Positions 13,771-20,088 of a DNA stretch of 21,212 bases are shown piece by piece (the first letter of the stretch is position 1; each line of letters begins with the position of its first letter). Made by a program: the position numbers and the translations under genes. The stretch comes from VHBM01 sp052386635 (GTDB lineage Archaea; Thermoproteota; Nitrososphaeria; Nitrososphaerales; Nitrosopumilaceae): contig JBQTJY010000142.1 of the NCBI GenBank assembly GCA_052386635.1, positions 1 to 21,212 of the forward strand. The letters run 5' to 3'. Below the pieces are notes generated by a model that saw only the letters and a program-made list of their open reading frames with translations, had not been told where the DNA came from and did not search any database.

Positions 13771-14631
13771 TTGATTATAAAAAATCCCGATATTAATCAG
13801 GTAATGATAAAAAGATCAGTTACCGTAAAGCCGTCAACCACACTTCTTGAGGCAAGAGATATTTTATTTAAACATAAGATAAGACGTCTCGTAGTTTTAA
13901 ACGAAAAAGAAAATCCTGTTGGTATAATTACAGAAAAAGACATTGCGAGGTCGATTTACAATCTTGGGACAAGATCAATAAAATCAGTCAAAGTTGGCGA
14001 TTTTATGTCAAAAAATCTGGTTACTGTTACAAAGGATAGTACCATCTATGACTGTGCAAAACTGATGCGGCGCCACAGAATTAGCTCTGTTATTGTTATA
14101 AACAAGGATGGAATACTAGCAGGGCTTGTAACAAAGACAGACCTTGTCTCGGTTTTTCTTACCCAATCTTCAGTCCCACTAAAAATTGCCTCTGTAATGA
14201 CAAAAAATGTAATTACTGCAGATCCTGGAGACTCGCTTCTTTTAATTGAAAGTCTTTTGATAAATCACAGAATATCTCGTGTAGTAATTCAAAGAAACAG
14301 AAGACCAGTTGGCGTAATAACATATAGAGACTTTATGCCTGCCAAGATACCACATTGGATTGCCGAATTTGCAGACAAAAAAGAGCTTGAAGAATACCGT
14401 CGTAGATCAGTTCCAGAAATTACCGCAAATCAGCTAAACTATCTTTTGCCGTTTAAGGCAGTCGATATAATGGCGTCAAACCCGATAACTGTAGATGCAG
14501 AAGAGGATGTTGGCGTGGCAGCAATGCTCATGATTAGAAATAACATTAGTGGCCTTCCTGTTGTAAGAAAAGGATCGCTTGTTGGAATAATTACAAAATC
14601 CGATATTGTAAAGGCAATTGCAGAAAAATAG
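13771..14631 (+). CDS. Four-CBS-domain protein, paralogue of the 8910-9788 product
   Basis: This 286-residue protein again consists only of CBS units: ~8-61, ~75-128, ~139-189 and ~230-283. The nucleotide-binding endings GIITEKDIA, GLVTKTDLV, GVITYRDFM and GIITKSDIV all keep the acidic residue, so unlike the paralogue all four sites look usable. The CBS3-CBS4 insert is ~40 residues and contains LLPFKAVDIM, the counterpart of LLPTKN in the other copy. The start is TTG at 13771. The frame is closed by TAG upstream, with no ATG or GTG between, and the first CBS strand (INQVMIKRSVTV) needs these residues. Starting at the ATG at 13804 would cut it. The gene is divergent from the CBS-HPF gene. Its last 41 nt overlap the 3' end of the convergent gene at 14591-15151. 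Confidence 0.9.
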   Translation: MIIKNPDINQVMIKRSVTVKPSTTLLEARDILFKHKIRRLVVLNEKENPVGIITEKDIARSIYNLGTRSIKSVKVGDFMSKNLVTVTKDSTIYDCAKLMRRHRISSVIVINKDGILAGLVTKTDLVSVFLTQSSVPLKIASVMTKNVITADPGDSLLLIESLLINHRISRVVIQRNRRPVGVITYRDFMPAKIPHWIAEFADKKELEEYRRRSVPEITANQLNYLLPFKAVDIMASNPITVDAEEDVGVAAMLMIRNNISGLPVVRKGSLVGIITKSDIVKAIAEK

Positions 14632-15151
14632 CTAGGCTTTCAAGCTTTGGTTCAAGACCAAATGATTTTTTTGTATTTACGCCACCTGCTAGGCGACCAA
14701 TCTTTACATCAGAATCAAGCACGATTGGAATATCAGAAAGTTCGTTTGGTTTTAGTGGATAAACTATCTTTGTTTTAAACTCAATTATGCTTGGCGATTC
14801 TTTTCCAATTTGTTTTAGGATTCTTTCTTTGTGTAGTCTTGTAAGACGATCAATTATTTGTGATTTTATTTTTTCAAACTTTTTCTTTTCTTTGATTATG
14901 CTAATAGTACCTTTAAGCTGAAAGCCAGATAGTTTTTCTTTATCAATTACGGCAATACTGACCCACTTGTTTTTTGAAAAGTTATGAAATGTCTTGTGCT
15001 TGAATAACTCAAGCCAATATAGACTGTTGCCTTCTAAATGGAAGCTGGTGCGTGGTGAGATGTTGCACAATCCTGATTCATCGGCAGTTCCAACTATTAC
15101 CATTTGTTGTGCAAGTATCATTTTTTTAACATCGTCTGGAAAAGTTACCAT
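14591..15151 (-). CDS. Pyridoxamine 5'-phosphate oxidase-like split-barrel protein (second copy, divergent)
   Basis: This 186-residue protein begins with the PPOX-type segment DVKKMILAQQMVIVGTADES, then GLCNISPRTSFHLEGNSLYW, the alternating hydrophobic strands and cofactor-contacting polar turn of FMN/F420 split-barrels. FQLKGTISIIKEKKKFEKIK is the usual later strand-helix. Family members bind FMN, F420 or heme and act in small redox or detoxifying steps; the substrate is unknown here. The last ~14 codons (LAIFLQLPLQYRIL) are antisense to the end of the four-CBS gene and look unlike a conserved C-terminus, so the stop has probably drifted. The ATG at 15151 is the clear start. Confidence 0.75.
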   Translation of the reverse strand: MVTFPDDVKKMILAQQMVIVGTADESGLCNISPRTSFHLEGNSLYWLELFKHKTFHNFSKNKWVSIAVIDKEKLSGFQLKGTISIIKEKKKFEKIKSQIIDRLTRLHKERILKQIGKESPSIIEFKTKIVYPLKPNELSDIPIVLDSDVKIGRLAGGVNTKKSFGLEPKLESLAIFLQLPLQYRIL

Positions 15152-15444
15152 GTTTTGTTCGTGTTTTCTTTTAATAAAAATAGAAACGATGATTCCTATA
15201 GTTGATAATAAAATGACGGGAACGTATTATACGGCGTACCAAAGTACACAGCACTGGGTTATTACCTTGCGTTCCTGTCCACAGGTACAAGAACTTGCGC
15301 TCAAGTACCAACTTAGTTATGTTACTTAATCCAAATAAAGAAGGAACAAAATTATCAGCTTTGATAATTAGCTACCGATGATGTAATTATTACAACAAGT
15401 AAAAGGAATAATGATTATTAAGCAAGAGAAATTTTGATAGTTTT
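15152..15444. other. 293-bp gap before the universal stress gene
   Basis: The middle part (about 15210-15310) is visibly more G/C-rich than the flanking non-coding DNA. It contains a 38-codon plus-strand ORF (15213-15329) with no recognisable product. It also contains nested inverted repeats: CTTG-CGCT-CAAG at 15294-15305, bracketed by GGTA (15284-15287) and TACC (15306-15309), and CCTG-TCCA-CAGG near 15274-15285. It could be a small structured RNA, a small protein gene or neither. I see no tRNA, and no C and D box pair. Confidence 0.4.
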
Positions 15445-15873
15445 GTGAAACTTGAAGAAATTAAGAAAATCCTAGTTCCAATGGATGGCTCTAAAAATTC
15501 ACTTCGTGGCCTTGATACTGCAATATATCTTGCAAGACAGTGCCATGCCACTATTACAGGCCTTTATGTAATGCCAATTTATCCAAAGTCCTTACTCTTA
15601 AAACCAATACCATATGAAGCCGAGCTTGTAAAGATTGCAAAAGAATTTCTAGAAAAGGCAAAGACGCGTTCTGCACAAAATGGAATTGTCTTTAATGATA
15701 AAATAGTCAAAGGACATGCGGCCGAAGTAATCTTAGATTTTGCAAAAGATAAAAAATTTGATCTTATTGTAATGGGTGCAAGGGGGATGGGTTCTGTAAA
15801 AGAAATCTTTCTTGGCAGTGTATCAAATGCTGTTGTTCATAAATCAAAGATTCGAGTTTTAATAGTAAAATAA
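15445..15873 (+). CDS. Universal stress protein A (UspA) family protein
   Basis: This is a 142-residue single-domain USP that binds ATP and forms dimers. It starts with the family strand KILVPMDGSKNS (Asp14 contacts adenine). It ends with the phosphate-binding G-2x-G-9x-G-S pattern, GARGMGSVKEIFLGSVSNAV at ~111-130, then KIRVLIVK. With a complete motif it belongs to the ATP-binding rather than the UspFG-lacking class. The start is GTG at 15445 with a GATTATTA element ~28 bp upstream. USPs often accompany CBS proteins and transporters in archaea, which fits its place between two CBS groups and next to a cation exchanger. Confidence 0.94.
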   Translation: MKLEEIKKILVPMDGSKNSLRGLDTAIYLARQCHATITGLYVMPIYPKSLLLKPIPYEAELVKIAKEFLEKAKTRSAQNGIVFNDKIVKGHAAEVILDFAKDKKFDLIVMGARGMGSVKEIFLGSVSNAVVHKSKIRVLIVK

Positions 15874-15897
15874 TCTGCCAACATGGGCAATTGTAGC

Positions 15898-16926
15898 CTA
15901 AAATGAAGGCAGAACAAACTGCAATCCTATACCTATAGCATATAAGATTCCAAGTAGTATGCCGCTATGCAAATTAAGTTTGTTTCTAAATATTGGAATA
16001 AGTGCGATTATTGTAATTATTGTGACTAGTATCATCTGATACTCTAAAAGCGGTGTGTTTGGGATTTTTTCAAAAAATCCCCGATATGCCATAGCGCCAA
16101 AAACTGCAACCGCAAGCAGCAGGGTGTTGTTAAGTATTTTGGAACCCAATACGTTTGCCACTGCAATCGAAGCACCCTTTGCGCCCTTTCGAGCCAAAAT
16201 CATCATTGATATTTTTTCAGGCATCTCACCTGCAAGAGGTGCGATTATTATTGCAAGAACTACAACAGAGACGCCGCTTTCTATTGACAAATCTGTAAGA
16301 GAGTGCACAAAAGGTTCTGCGCCTACGAAAATTCCAATAGTACCTGCTACAAAAATTAGTGCTGCTTTTGCAAAATGTTTTTGTGATGTTTTAGTTCCAT
16401 GATTATGGACCTCATTTTCAAGCAACAGTGCTTCTTTTTCTTGTTTTATTTCTCGAAATGCAAGATAAAGATACGCTGCAAAGAATGCTGAAAAAATTAT
16501 TCCGTCGACGTAATCAAATCCGTCAACAAACATGATTGCTCCTGCAATTGCAGTTATAACCAAAAGTATGGTATCAAGTTTGAATTGTTTTACATCAATA
16601 AATTTCTCAGGAGCTTTTGAAAGTCGAGTTGTTGCAATTATTAACATTATTGATAGCCCAAGCGTCATCATCAAGAGATTGCTTCCAAGTGCAGCACTGA
16701 TTGCTGTTTCATAAAATCCATCTTTTGCAGCATAAGCTACTATTGCGATCTCTGGCAGTGTTGTTGCAACGCTTAAAAGTGTACGCCCTACAAATTTTGC
16801 CCCCCATCTTTCTGCTAAATGTTCTGCGCCATATGACAAAAGCCAGCTTGCAAATATTAGCTCCCCAAGCCAACCTAGCAATAATGGTAAACTTGACAAT
16901 TCTATTTTCTCCCCTATGAGACCCAT
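15898..16926 (-). CDS. CaCA-superfamily sodium/calcium exchanger-like antiporter
   Basis: This 342-residue membrane protein has about 10-11 transmembrane segments in two halves and is expected to exchange Ca2+ (or another cation) for Na+ or H+. The α1 repeat is at ~47-90 (GRTLLSVATTLPEIAIVAYA, then ALGSNLLMM) with the ion-binding Glu59. The α2 repeat is at ~227-262 (IIAPLAGEMPEKISMMILAR, then NVLGSKILNN) with Glu237. In both repeats the usual G-T-S-L/x-P-E is altered (ATTLPE, AGEMPE), so selectivity may differ from NCX. A charged, His-containing loop at ~158-186 divides the halves and could be regulatory. It is convergent with the USP gene, 24 nt apart. Confidence 0.9.
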   Translation of the reverse strand: MGLIGEKIELSSLPLLLGWLGELIFASWLLSYGAEHLAERWGAKFVGRTLLSVATTLPEIAIVAYAAKDGFYETAISAALGSNLLMMTLGLSIMLIIATTRLSKAPEKFIDVKQFKLDTILLVITAIAGAIMFVDGFDYVDGIIFSAFFAAYLYLAFREIKQEKEALLLENEVHNHGTKTSQKHFAKAALIFVAGTIGIFVGAEPFVHSLTDLSIESGVSVVVLAIIIAPLAGEMPEKISMMILARKGAKGASIAVANVLGSKILNNTLLLAVAVFGAMAYRGFFEKIPNTPLLEYQMILVTIITIIALIPIFRNKLNLHSGILLGILYAIGIGLQFVLPSF

Positions 16927-17017
16927 TATAAGATATTATTTTGCTAAAATTGACCTATTGCTTTCACACTAAATAATTAATAATTGATTTTTATATTTGA
17001 TAATCATCTCTTTGTTT

Positions 17018-17023
17018 TTTAAA
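17018..17023 (+). promoter_or_regulatory. TATA-like box of the 145-aa CBS gene
   Basis: TTTAAA is centred about 25 bp upstream of the ATG at 17045. It is supported by position and composition only. Confidence 0.35.
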
Positions 17024-17044
17024 CTGCGTTGATGCCTGTCTTTT

Positions 17045-17482
17045 ATGGCACACACGTTTGTCAAAGATATCATGCGGAAGAATGTCATTTCAATTAGTCA
17101 AGAGATGACAATCAAAGATGCTGCAGTAATGATGGATGATTCTAATGTTGGATGTGTTATTGTAACAAAGAAAAACGCACCAATAGGAATACTTACAGAA
17201 AGAGATTTTGTCAAGCGAGTTTCTGCAAAAGAAAAGCCCTTTTCAACGCAGCTGTCTGAAGTAATGTCAACACCACTCATCACAGTGTCTCCTGATGAAT
17301 CTATTTGGGAAGCAGCTGAGATTATGAAGAAAAATAAAATTCACAAAATTCCTGTACAACAAAATAACAAAATAATTGGAATACTTACTTCTACAGATAT
17401 TGTTAAAATTTGTAGTCTTGGCTCAGATTCAAGTATGCGAGAAATCTGCGACCAAATTCTTCTGCGCATATCAAAACAATAA
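17045..17482 (+). CDS. Two-CBS-domain protein (single Bateman module)
   Basis: The 145-residue protein is a minimal Bateman module: CBS1 ~5-58 (VKDIMRKNVISISQEMTIKD, ending GILTERDFVKRV) and CBS2 ~69-121 (LSEVMSTPLITVSPDESIWE, ending GILTSTDIVKIC). Both units keep the T-x-x-D ribose-binding end. Proteins like this bind AMP/ADP/ATP as dimers and act on other proteins. A short helical tail (SSMREICDQILLRISKQ) may be the interaction surface. It is closely related to the gene at 17783-18259: both have PFxTxxxxxMSxPLxxxSPDESxW between the units, which suggests a local duplication. Two tiny membrane-protein genes lie between the copies. Confidence 0.92.
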   Translation: MAHTFVKDIMRKNVISISQEMTIKDAAVMMDDSNVGCVIVTKKNAPIGILTERDFVKRVSAKEKPFSTQLSEVMSTPLITVSPDESIWEAAEIMKKNKIHKIPVQQNNKIIGILTSTDIVKICSLGSDSSMREICDQILLRISKQ

Positions 17483-17519
17483 CAAAAAAAGATTAAGTGA
17501 TTAACAATATAGTAACAAT

Positions 17520-17591
17520 ATGATCTGGGAGCTTGCAGTTATTGCAACAGCCCTATTGATAATTGGGCTAACTGGACAAGGATTGAAATGA
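17520..17591 (+). CDS. Tiny single-span membrane protein, 23 aa
   Basis: The ATG at 17520 opens a 23-codon frame, nearly all of it one transmembrane helix (WELAVIATALLIIGLTG) with a short polar end (QGLK). It ends in TGA that overlaps the ATG of the next small gene as ATGA, the classic sign of translational coupling. It starts 37 nt after the two-CBS gene. Size and shape recall single-helix subunits that stabilise larger membrane complexes, but I cannot name a partner. It is too short to judge by composition, so the coupling is the main support. Confidence 0.5.
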   Translation: MIWELAVIATALLIIGLTGQGLK

Positions 17592-17713
17592 GAAAAATGA
17601 GACATATCAAACCTACTACACAAAACGTGTTCTTTAATAGACAAAATATTAAGTGGTATGTTATAATTGGTGTCGCAATAATGCTTTGGACTATATCTGA
17701 AAGATTTTCGTAA
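17588..17713 (+). CDS. Small single-span membrane protein, 41 aa, coupled to the 23-aa gene
   Basis: This gene overlaps the preceding 23-codon gene by 4 nt (ATGA). The product has a basic N-terminal stretch (MRKMRHIKPTTQNVFFNRQN) and one transmembrane helix (WYVIIGVAIMLWTI), followed by SERFS. By the positive-inside rule the N-terminus should face the cytoplasm. The function is unknown. Its position between two paralogous two-CBS proteins suggests it could be a membrane partner or anchor for one of them (inference). Confidence 0.55.
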   Translation: MRKMRHIKPTTQNVFFNRQNIKWYVIIGVAIMLWTISERFS

Positions 17714-17782
17714 CTGATTTTCAAATCTGAGATTATACGCTGCTATTATTATAGAAAATAAATGAATTAGTATTGATCACAT

Positions 17783-18259
17783 TTGCAGTTCAAATTAAAA
17801 AAGGATGCAAAAGAAATCTGTGTTAAAGACATAATGACAGAGGATGTTATTGCAGTTGAGGCATCAAATGCTGCTAATGAGGCTGCAAAAATTATGGAGC
17901 AAAAAAGAATTGGTGCCATAGTAGTAACAGAAAATGACACTCCTGTAGGGATAGTAACTGATAGGGATTTTGCCACCAAGATTGTGGCTCATGCATATCC
18001 ATTTCACACACCAGTAAAGCAGATCATGTCATCACCACTTGTTGCAATTAGTCCAGATGAATCTGTTTGGGCAATAGCTGAGCTAATGTATACTCGCGGA
18101 ATACGTAAACTTCCTGTGATTGATGACGATAAGGTAGTTGGAATTGTAACTGCAACAGATCTAGTTACACAATTTGCGGTTTGTACAGAAGATGATATTA
18201 GAAAAATGTATTATCATTCAATTGCAAGATTGTATGAGCCATGTAGGCCGTATGTGTAA
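17783..18259 (+). CDS. Two-CBS-domain protein, paralogue of the 17045-17482 product
   Basis: This 158-residue single Bateman module has CBS1 ~12-67 (VKDIMTEDVIAVEASNAANE, ending GIVTDRDFATKI) and CBS2 ~77-131 (VKQIMSSPLVAISPDESVWA, ending GIVTATDLVTQF). All nucleotide-contact endings are intact. The C-terminal ~25 residues (DIRKMYYHSIARLYEPCRPY) form a helix not closely similar to the paralogue's tail, so the partners may differ. The start must be TTG at 17783: an in-frame TGA lies three codons upstream, and the next ATG (17834) falls inside the first CBS motif. The gene at 18264-18503 converges on it with a 4-nt gap. Confidence 0.9.
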   Translation: MQFKLKKDAKEICVKDIMTEDVIAVEASNAANEAAKIMEQKRIGAIVVTENDTPVGIVTDRDFATKIVAHAYPFHTPVKQIMSSPLVAISPDESVWAIAELMYTRGIRKLPVIDDDKVVGIVTATDLVTQFAVCTEDDIRKMYYHSIARLYEPCRPYV

Positions 18260-18263
18260 AATC

Positions 18264-18503
18264 TTATTTACAAAATTCTAAGTGTGCTTGGCCGAATTTA
18301 TCGCTCTCGTCTTTGCTTAATTTGCCATATTCACTGCTTGTTCTAAAATGTTCCAGTTCCTGGCAAGTCATATCATTCCATGTTTTTTTGATATTTTCTG
18401 TTTCTGAAATCATTTGTGATAAAATAGATAACATGCCAATGCTAAAAATCAAGCCAACCGCAACTGTCAGAATAAGGGTTGGATCTTTTAGTATTATTTT
18501 CAA
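18264..18503 (-). CDS. Small membrane-anchored protein, 79 aa
   Basis: One membrane helix at ~9-31 (TLILTVAVGLIFSIGMLSIL) is followed by a soluble, charged domain with two cysteines (TWNDMTCQELEHFRTSSEYG and the final EFCK). The W-N-D-M-T-C-Q-E-L pattern looks like a conserved motif and the two cysteines could pair outside the cell. I know no name for it. The TTG start at 18503 begins one nucleotide after the TAA of the upstream CBS gene (18505-19347). The two are therefore one translation-coupled operon, and this may be the membrane tether for that CBS protein (inference). Confidence 0.68.
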   Translation of the reverse strand: MKIILKDPTLILTVAVGLIFSIGMLSILSQMISETENIKKTWNDMTCQELEHFRTSSEYGKLSKDESDKFGQAHLEFCK

Positions 18504-18504
18504 T

Positions 18505-19347
18505 TTAATCTAGTAATACTGTCTCGTTCATGTCCGTTTTTGCTACATGTGAGCCCAAAACTTTCATGACAAAGTCCCATGGCGTAATGATTTTGTCATC
18601 ACTTATTGAACATGGTAAATCCTTTACAAGCATCTCTTCTGCACCTTTACTAATTGAAATAGAATGTGGAAAATTTGCAACATTTGATTTTGGCAATGCA
18701 CCAATGTCTGTATCAAGTGCGTCTGGTTTTTCTTTTTCCCAAGAAAATAGGTACCCTAAAAGAGACCTGTCATCAACAATTTTGGTTTGCCCATTTTCAT
18801 TTATTGCGATTTTTCTAAGATTTTCCTCAAACATAATTCGTAGTGTGTTTTCGATGCTAATTCTAGGATCGATGTAAATCAGATCAGATGCAATGGTATT
18901 TGCTGATCGCTCTACTCCCATTTTTGCAATAAATGGCAAAAAATCACGTGTTGATATTGTGCCTGCAAGTAGCTCGTTTTTCATGACCGGTGTGAATCCA
19001 AATTTTGAGTCTCTAAAGATCTCAAGTACATCTCGTAGTGTGAAGGTTGCTCTTACTTCTCTTACTATACTTACCATTACATCTTTGGCTGTTGCAGAAA
19101 GACATTGTGGAAATCCACTTTCAAGTACTTTTTTTAGAATGTGTGATGGGCCAATTCTGCCAATGGGTTTATTGTCTTTCATTACCACTATTCCACTAGT
19201 GTATAATTCCCTTAGTGGGATCAAAAATAGCGCAATGTTTTTGATTGGAGTATCAGGGGCTACAAATACAGTTCCTTTGTTGAAAATATAAGAAAATGCC
19301 TCTTGTATTGACATGTCAAGGATTTCATCTGCAGAAAGATTTGCCAT
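18505..19347 (-). CDS. Divergent multi-CBS-domain protein, 280 aa
   Basis: Three CBS-like units are visible: ~24-73 (GTVFVAPDTPIKNIALFLIP, ending GRIGPSHILK), ~88-140 (KDVMVSIVREVRATFTLRDV, ending GTISTRDFLPFI) and ~151-198 (IASDLIYIDPRISIENTLRI, ending IVDDRSLLGYL). A fourth, degenerate unit may lie at ~230-265 (EEMLVKDLPCSISDDKIITP WDFVMKV). Only the second keeps the classical T-x-D end, so nucleotide binding may be limited to one site. Its first unit replaces the usual V-x-D-I-M start. It is followed one nucleotide later by a single-span membrane protein gene. It is the most diverged CBS protein in the window and its ligand cannot be inferred. Confidence 0.82.
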   Translation of the reverse strand: MANLSADEILDMSIQEAFSYIFNKGTVFVAPDTPIKNIALFLIPLRELYTSGIVVMKDNKPIGRIGPSHILKKVLESGFPQCLSATAKDVMVSIVREVRATFTLRDVLEIFRDSKFGFTPVMKNELLAGTISTRDFLPFIAKMGVERSANTIASDLIYIDPRISIENTLRIMFEENLRKIAINENGQTKIVDDRSLLGYLFSWEKEKPDALDTDIGALPKSNVANFPHSISISKGAEEMLVKDLPCSISDDKIITPWDFVMKVLGSHVAKTDMNETVLLD

Positions 19348-19371
19348 TTTATAATCCCAATTTCATGTTTG

Positions 19372-19482
19372 TCATCTAGCGCATTTAATTCCTGTTATGA
19401 TTATTGGAATTGATATTAGCATTAAAATGCAGTAGCCTGCATGTAGAGTAAATCTTGTGAATGTAAAACCAATAATGGCGAT
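19372..19482 (-). other. Possible small membrane-protein ORF without a standard start codon
   Basis: On the minus strand a 36-codon frame opens after a TAG and reads IAIIGFTFTRFTLHAGYCIL, then a hydrophobic run (MLISIPIIITG) and ICAR-like end before TGA. It looks protein-like and membrane-bound, but the only early start candidates are ATC or ATT. It may be a decayed gene, a gene using ATT, or chance. Confidence 0.2.
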
Positions 19483-19492
19483 CTATTTATTG
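19483..19492 (+). promoter_or_regulatory. TATA-like box of the phaE-phaC operon
   Basis: CTATTTATTG is centred about 28 bp upstream of the phaE ATG at 19516, which is consistent with a leaderless or very short-leader mRNA for the operon. Confidence 0.4.
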
Positions 19493-19515
19493 AGAATGCC
19501 TGTATCACTACCGTT

Positions 19516-20088
19516 ATGAAAACAGAGTTCAATGACCCGCTATCCTATTACAAGCACCTGACTCTGTTTTGGACAGACTTGATGTATCTTATGGCAAACA
19601 AGCCAGCTTCACTTTTATCTGCAGGTCCCATGCGAAATTTTGCAAGCAATATCAAAAAAATATCATCTGAGATAATTGAGGCAAACGAAGACCTAGTCGA
19701 GTTTAACACGCATTTTCTAGAGTACTACAAACAGCTATCAGATGCTTGGAGTGAAGCACAAAAAAAAGTTAATGAAAAGATGCCGTCCATTCCAAATGAT
19801 ACAGAACAGCTAGAGGCCTACAAGCGAGTATGGATTGATATTTTTGAAACCGATTTTACCGAATTGTTTGATTCGGGAAAATTTGGTGAAAACTATGGAA
19901 AACTAGTAACAAGCGAACTTGAACTAACAAAGCATTGGAATAACATAATGAATGTGTTGCTTCAAAGTGCAAACCTTCCAAACCGAAACGAAATTGATGA
20001 TGTGTATAAACAGCTTCATGATCTTAGAAGAAAGGTTGCAAACCTAGAGTCAGAATTACAACAAAAAGGTGAGCAGCGTGGAAAATGA
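19516..20088 (+). CDS. phaE: PHA synthase subunit PhaE, short archaeal type
   Basis: PhaE is the non-catalytic partner of class III polyhydroxyalkanoate synthases and activates PhaC on the granule. The 190-residue product is almost all helical. It has a family-like N-terminus (DPLSYYKHLTLFWTDLMYLM), a central W-x-D-I-F-E-T-D-F segment and a C-terminal coiled coil (EIDDVYKQLHDLRRKVANLE) ending in QQKGEQRGK. Bacterial PhaE proteins are nearly twice as long; haloarchaeal ones have about this length. The main support is its position: it overlaps the start of a PhaC gene, the invariant order of this operon. Sequence alone gives a weaker match than PhaC. Confidence 0.85.
   Translation: MKTEFNDPLSYYKHLTLFWTDLMYLMANKPASLLSAGPMRNFASNIKKISSEIIEANEDLVEFNTHFLEYYKQLSDAWSEAQKKVNEKMPSIPNDTEQLEAYKRVWIDIFETDFTELFDSGKFGENYGKLVTSELELTKHWNNIMNVLLQSANLPNRNEIDDVYKQLHDLRRKVANLESELQQKGEQRGK
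20067..20072 (+). promoter_or_regulatory. Shine-Dalgarno site inside phaE that favours the phaC start at 20078
   Basis: AGGTGA matches the anti-SD by six bases and ends 5 nt before the GTG at 20078. The GTG at 20069 lies inside it and has no ribosome binding site of its own. Confidence 0.5.

Noticed and set aside
14994..15329. 111-codon plus-strand frame across the start of the split-barrel gene
   Set aside because: Its first half is antisense to the real gene. Only the last 38 codons lie in non-coding DNA, and they are reported as an uncertain ORF.
15364..15400. GATGATG resembling a C box of a C/D RNA
   Set aside because: There is no matching D box (CUGA) or second box pair at a suitable distance.
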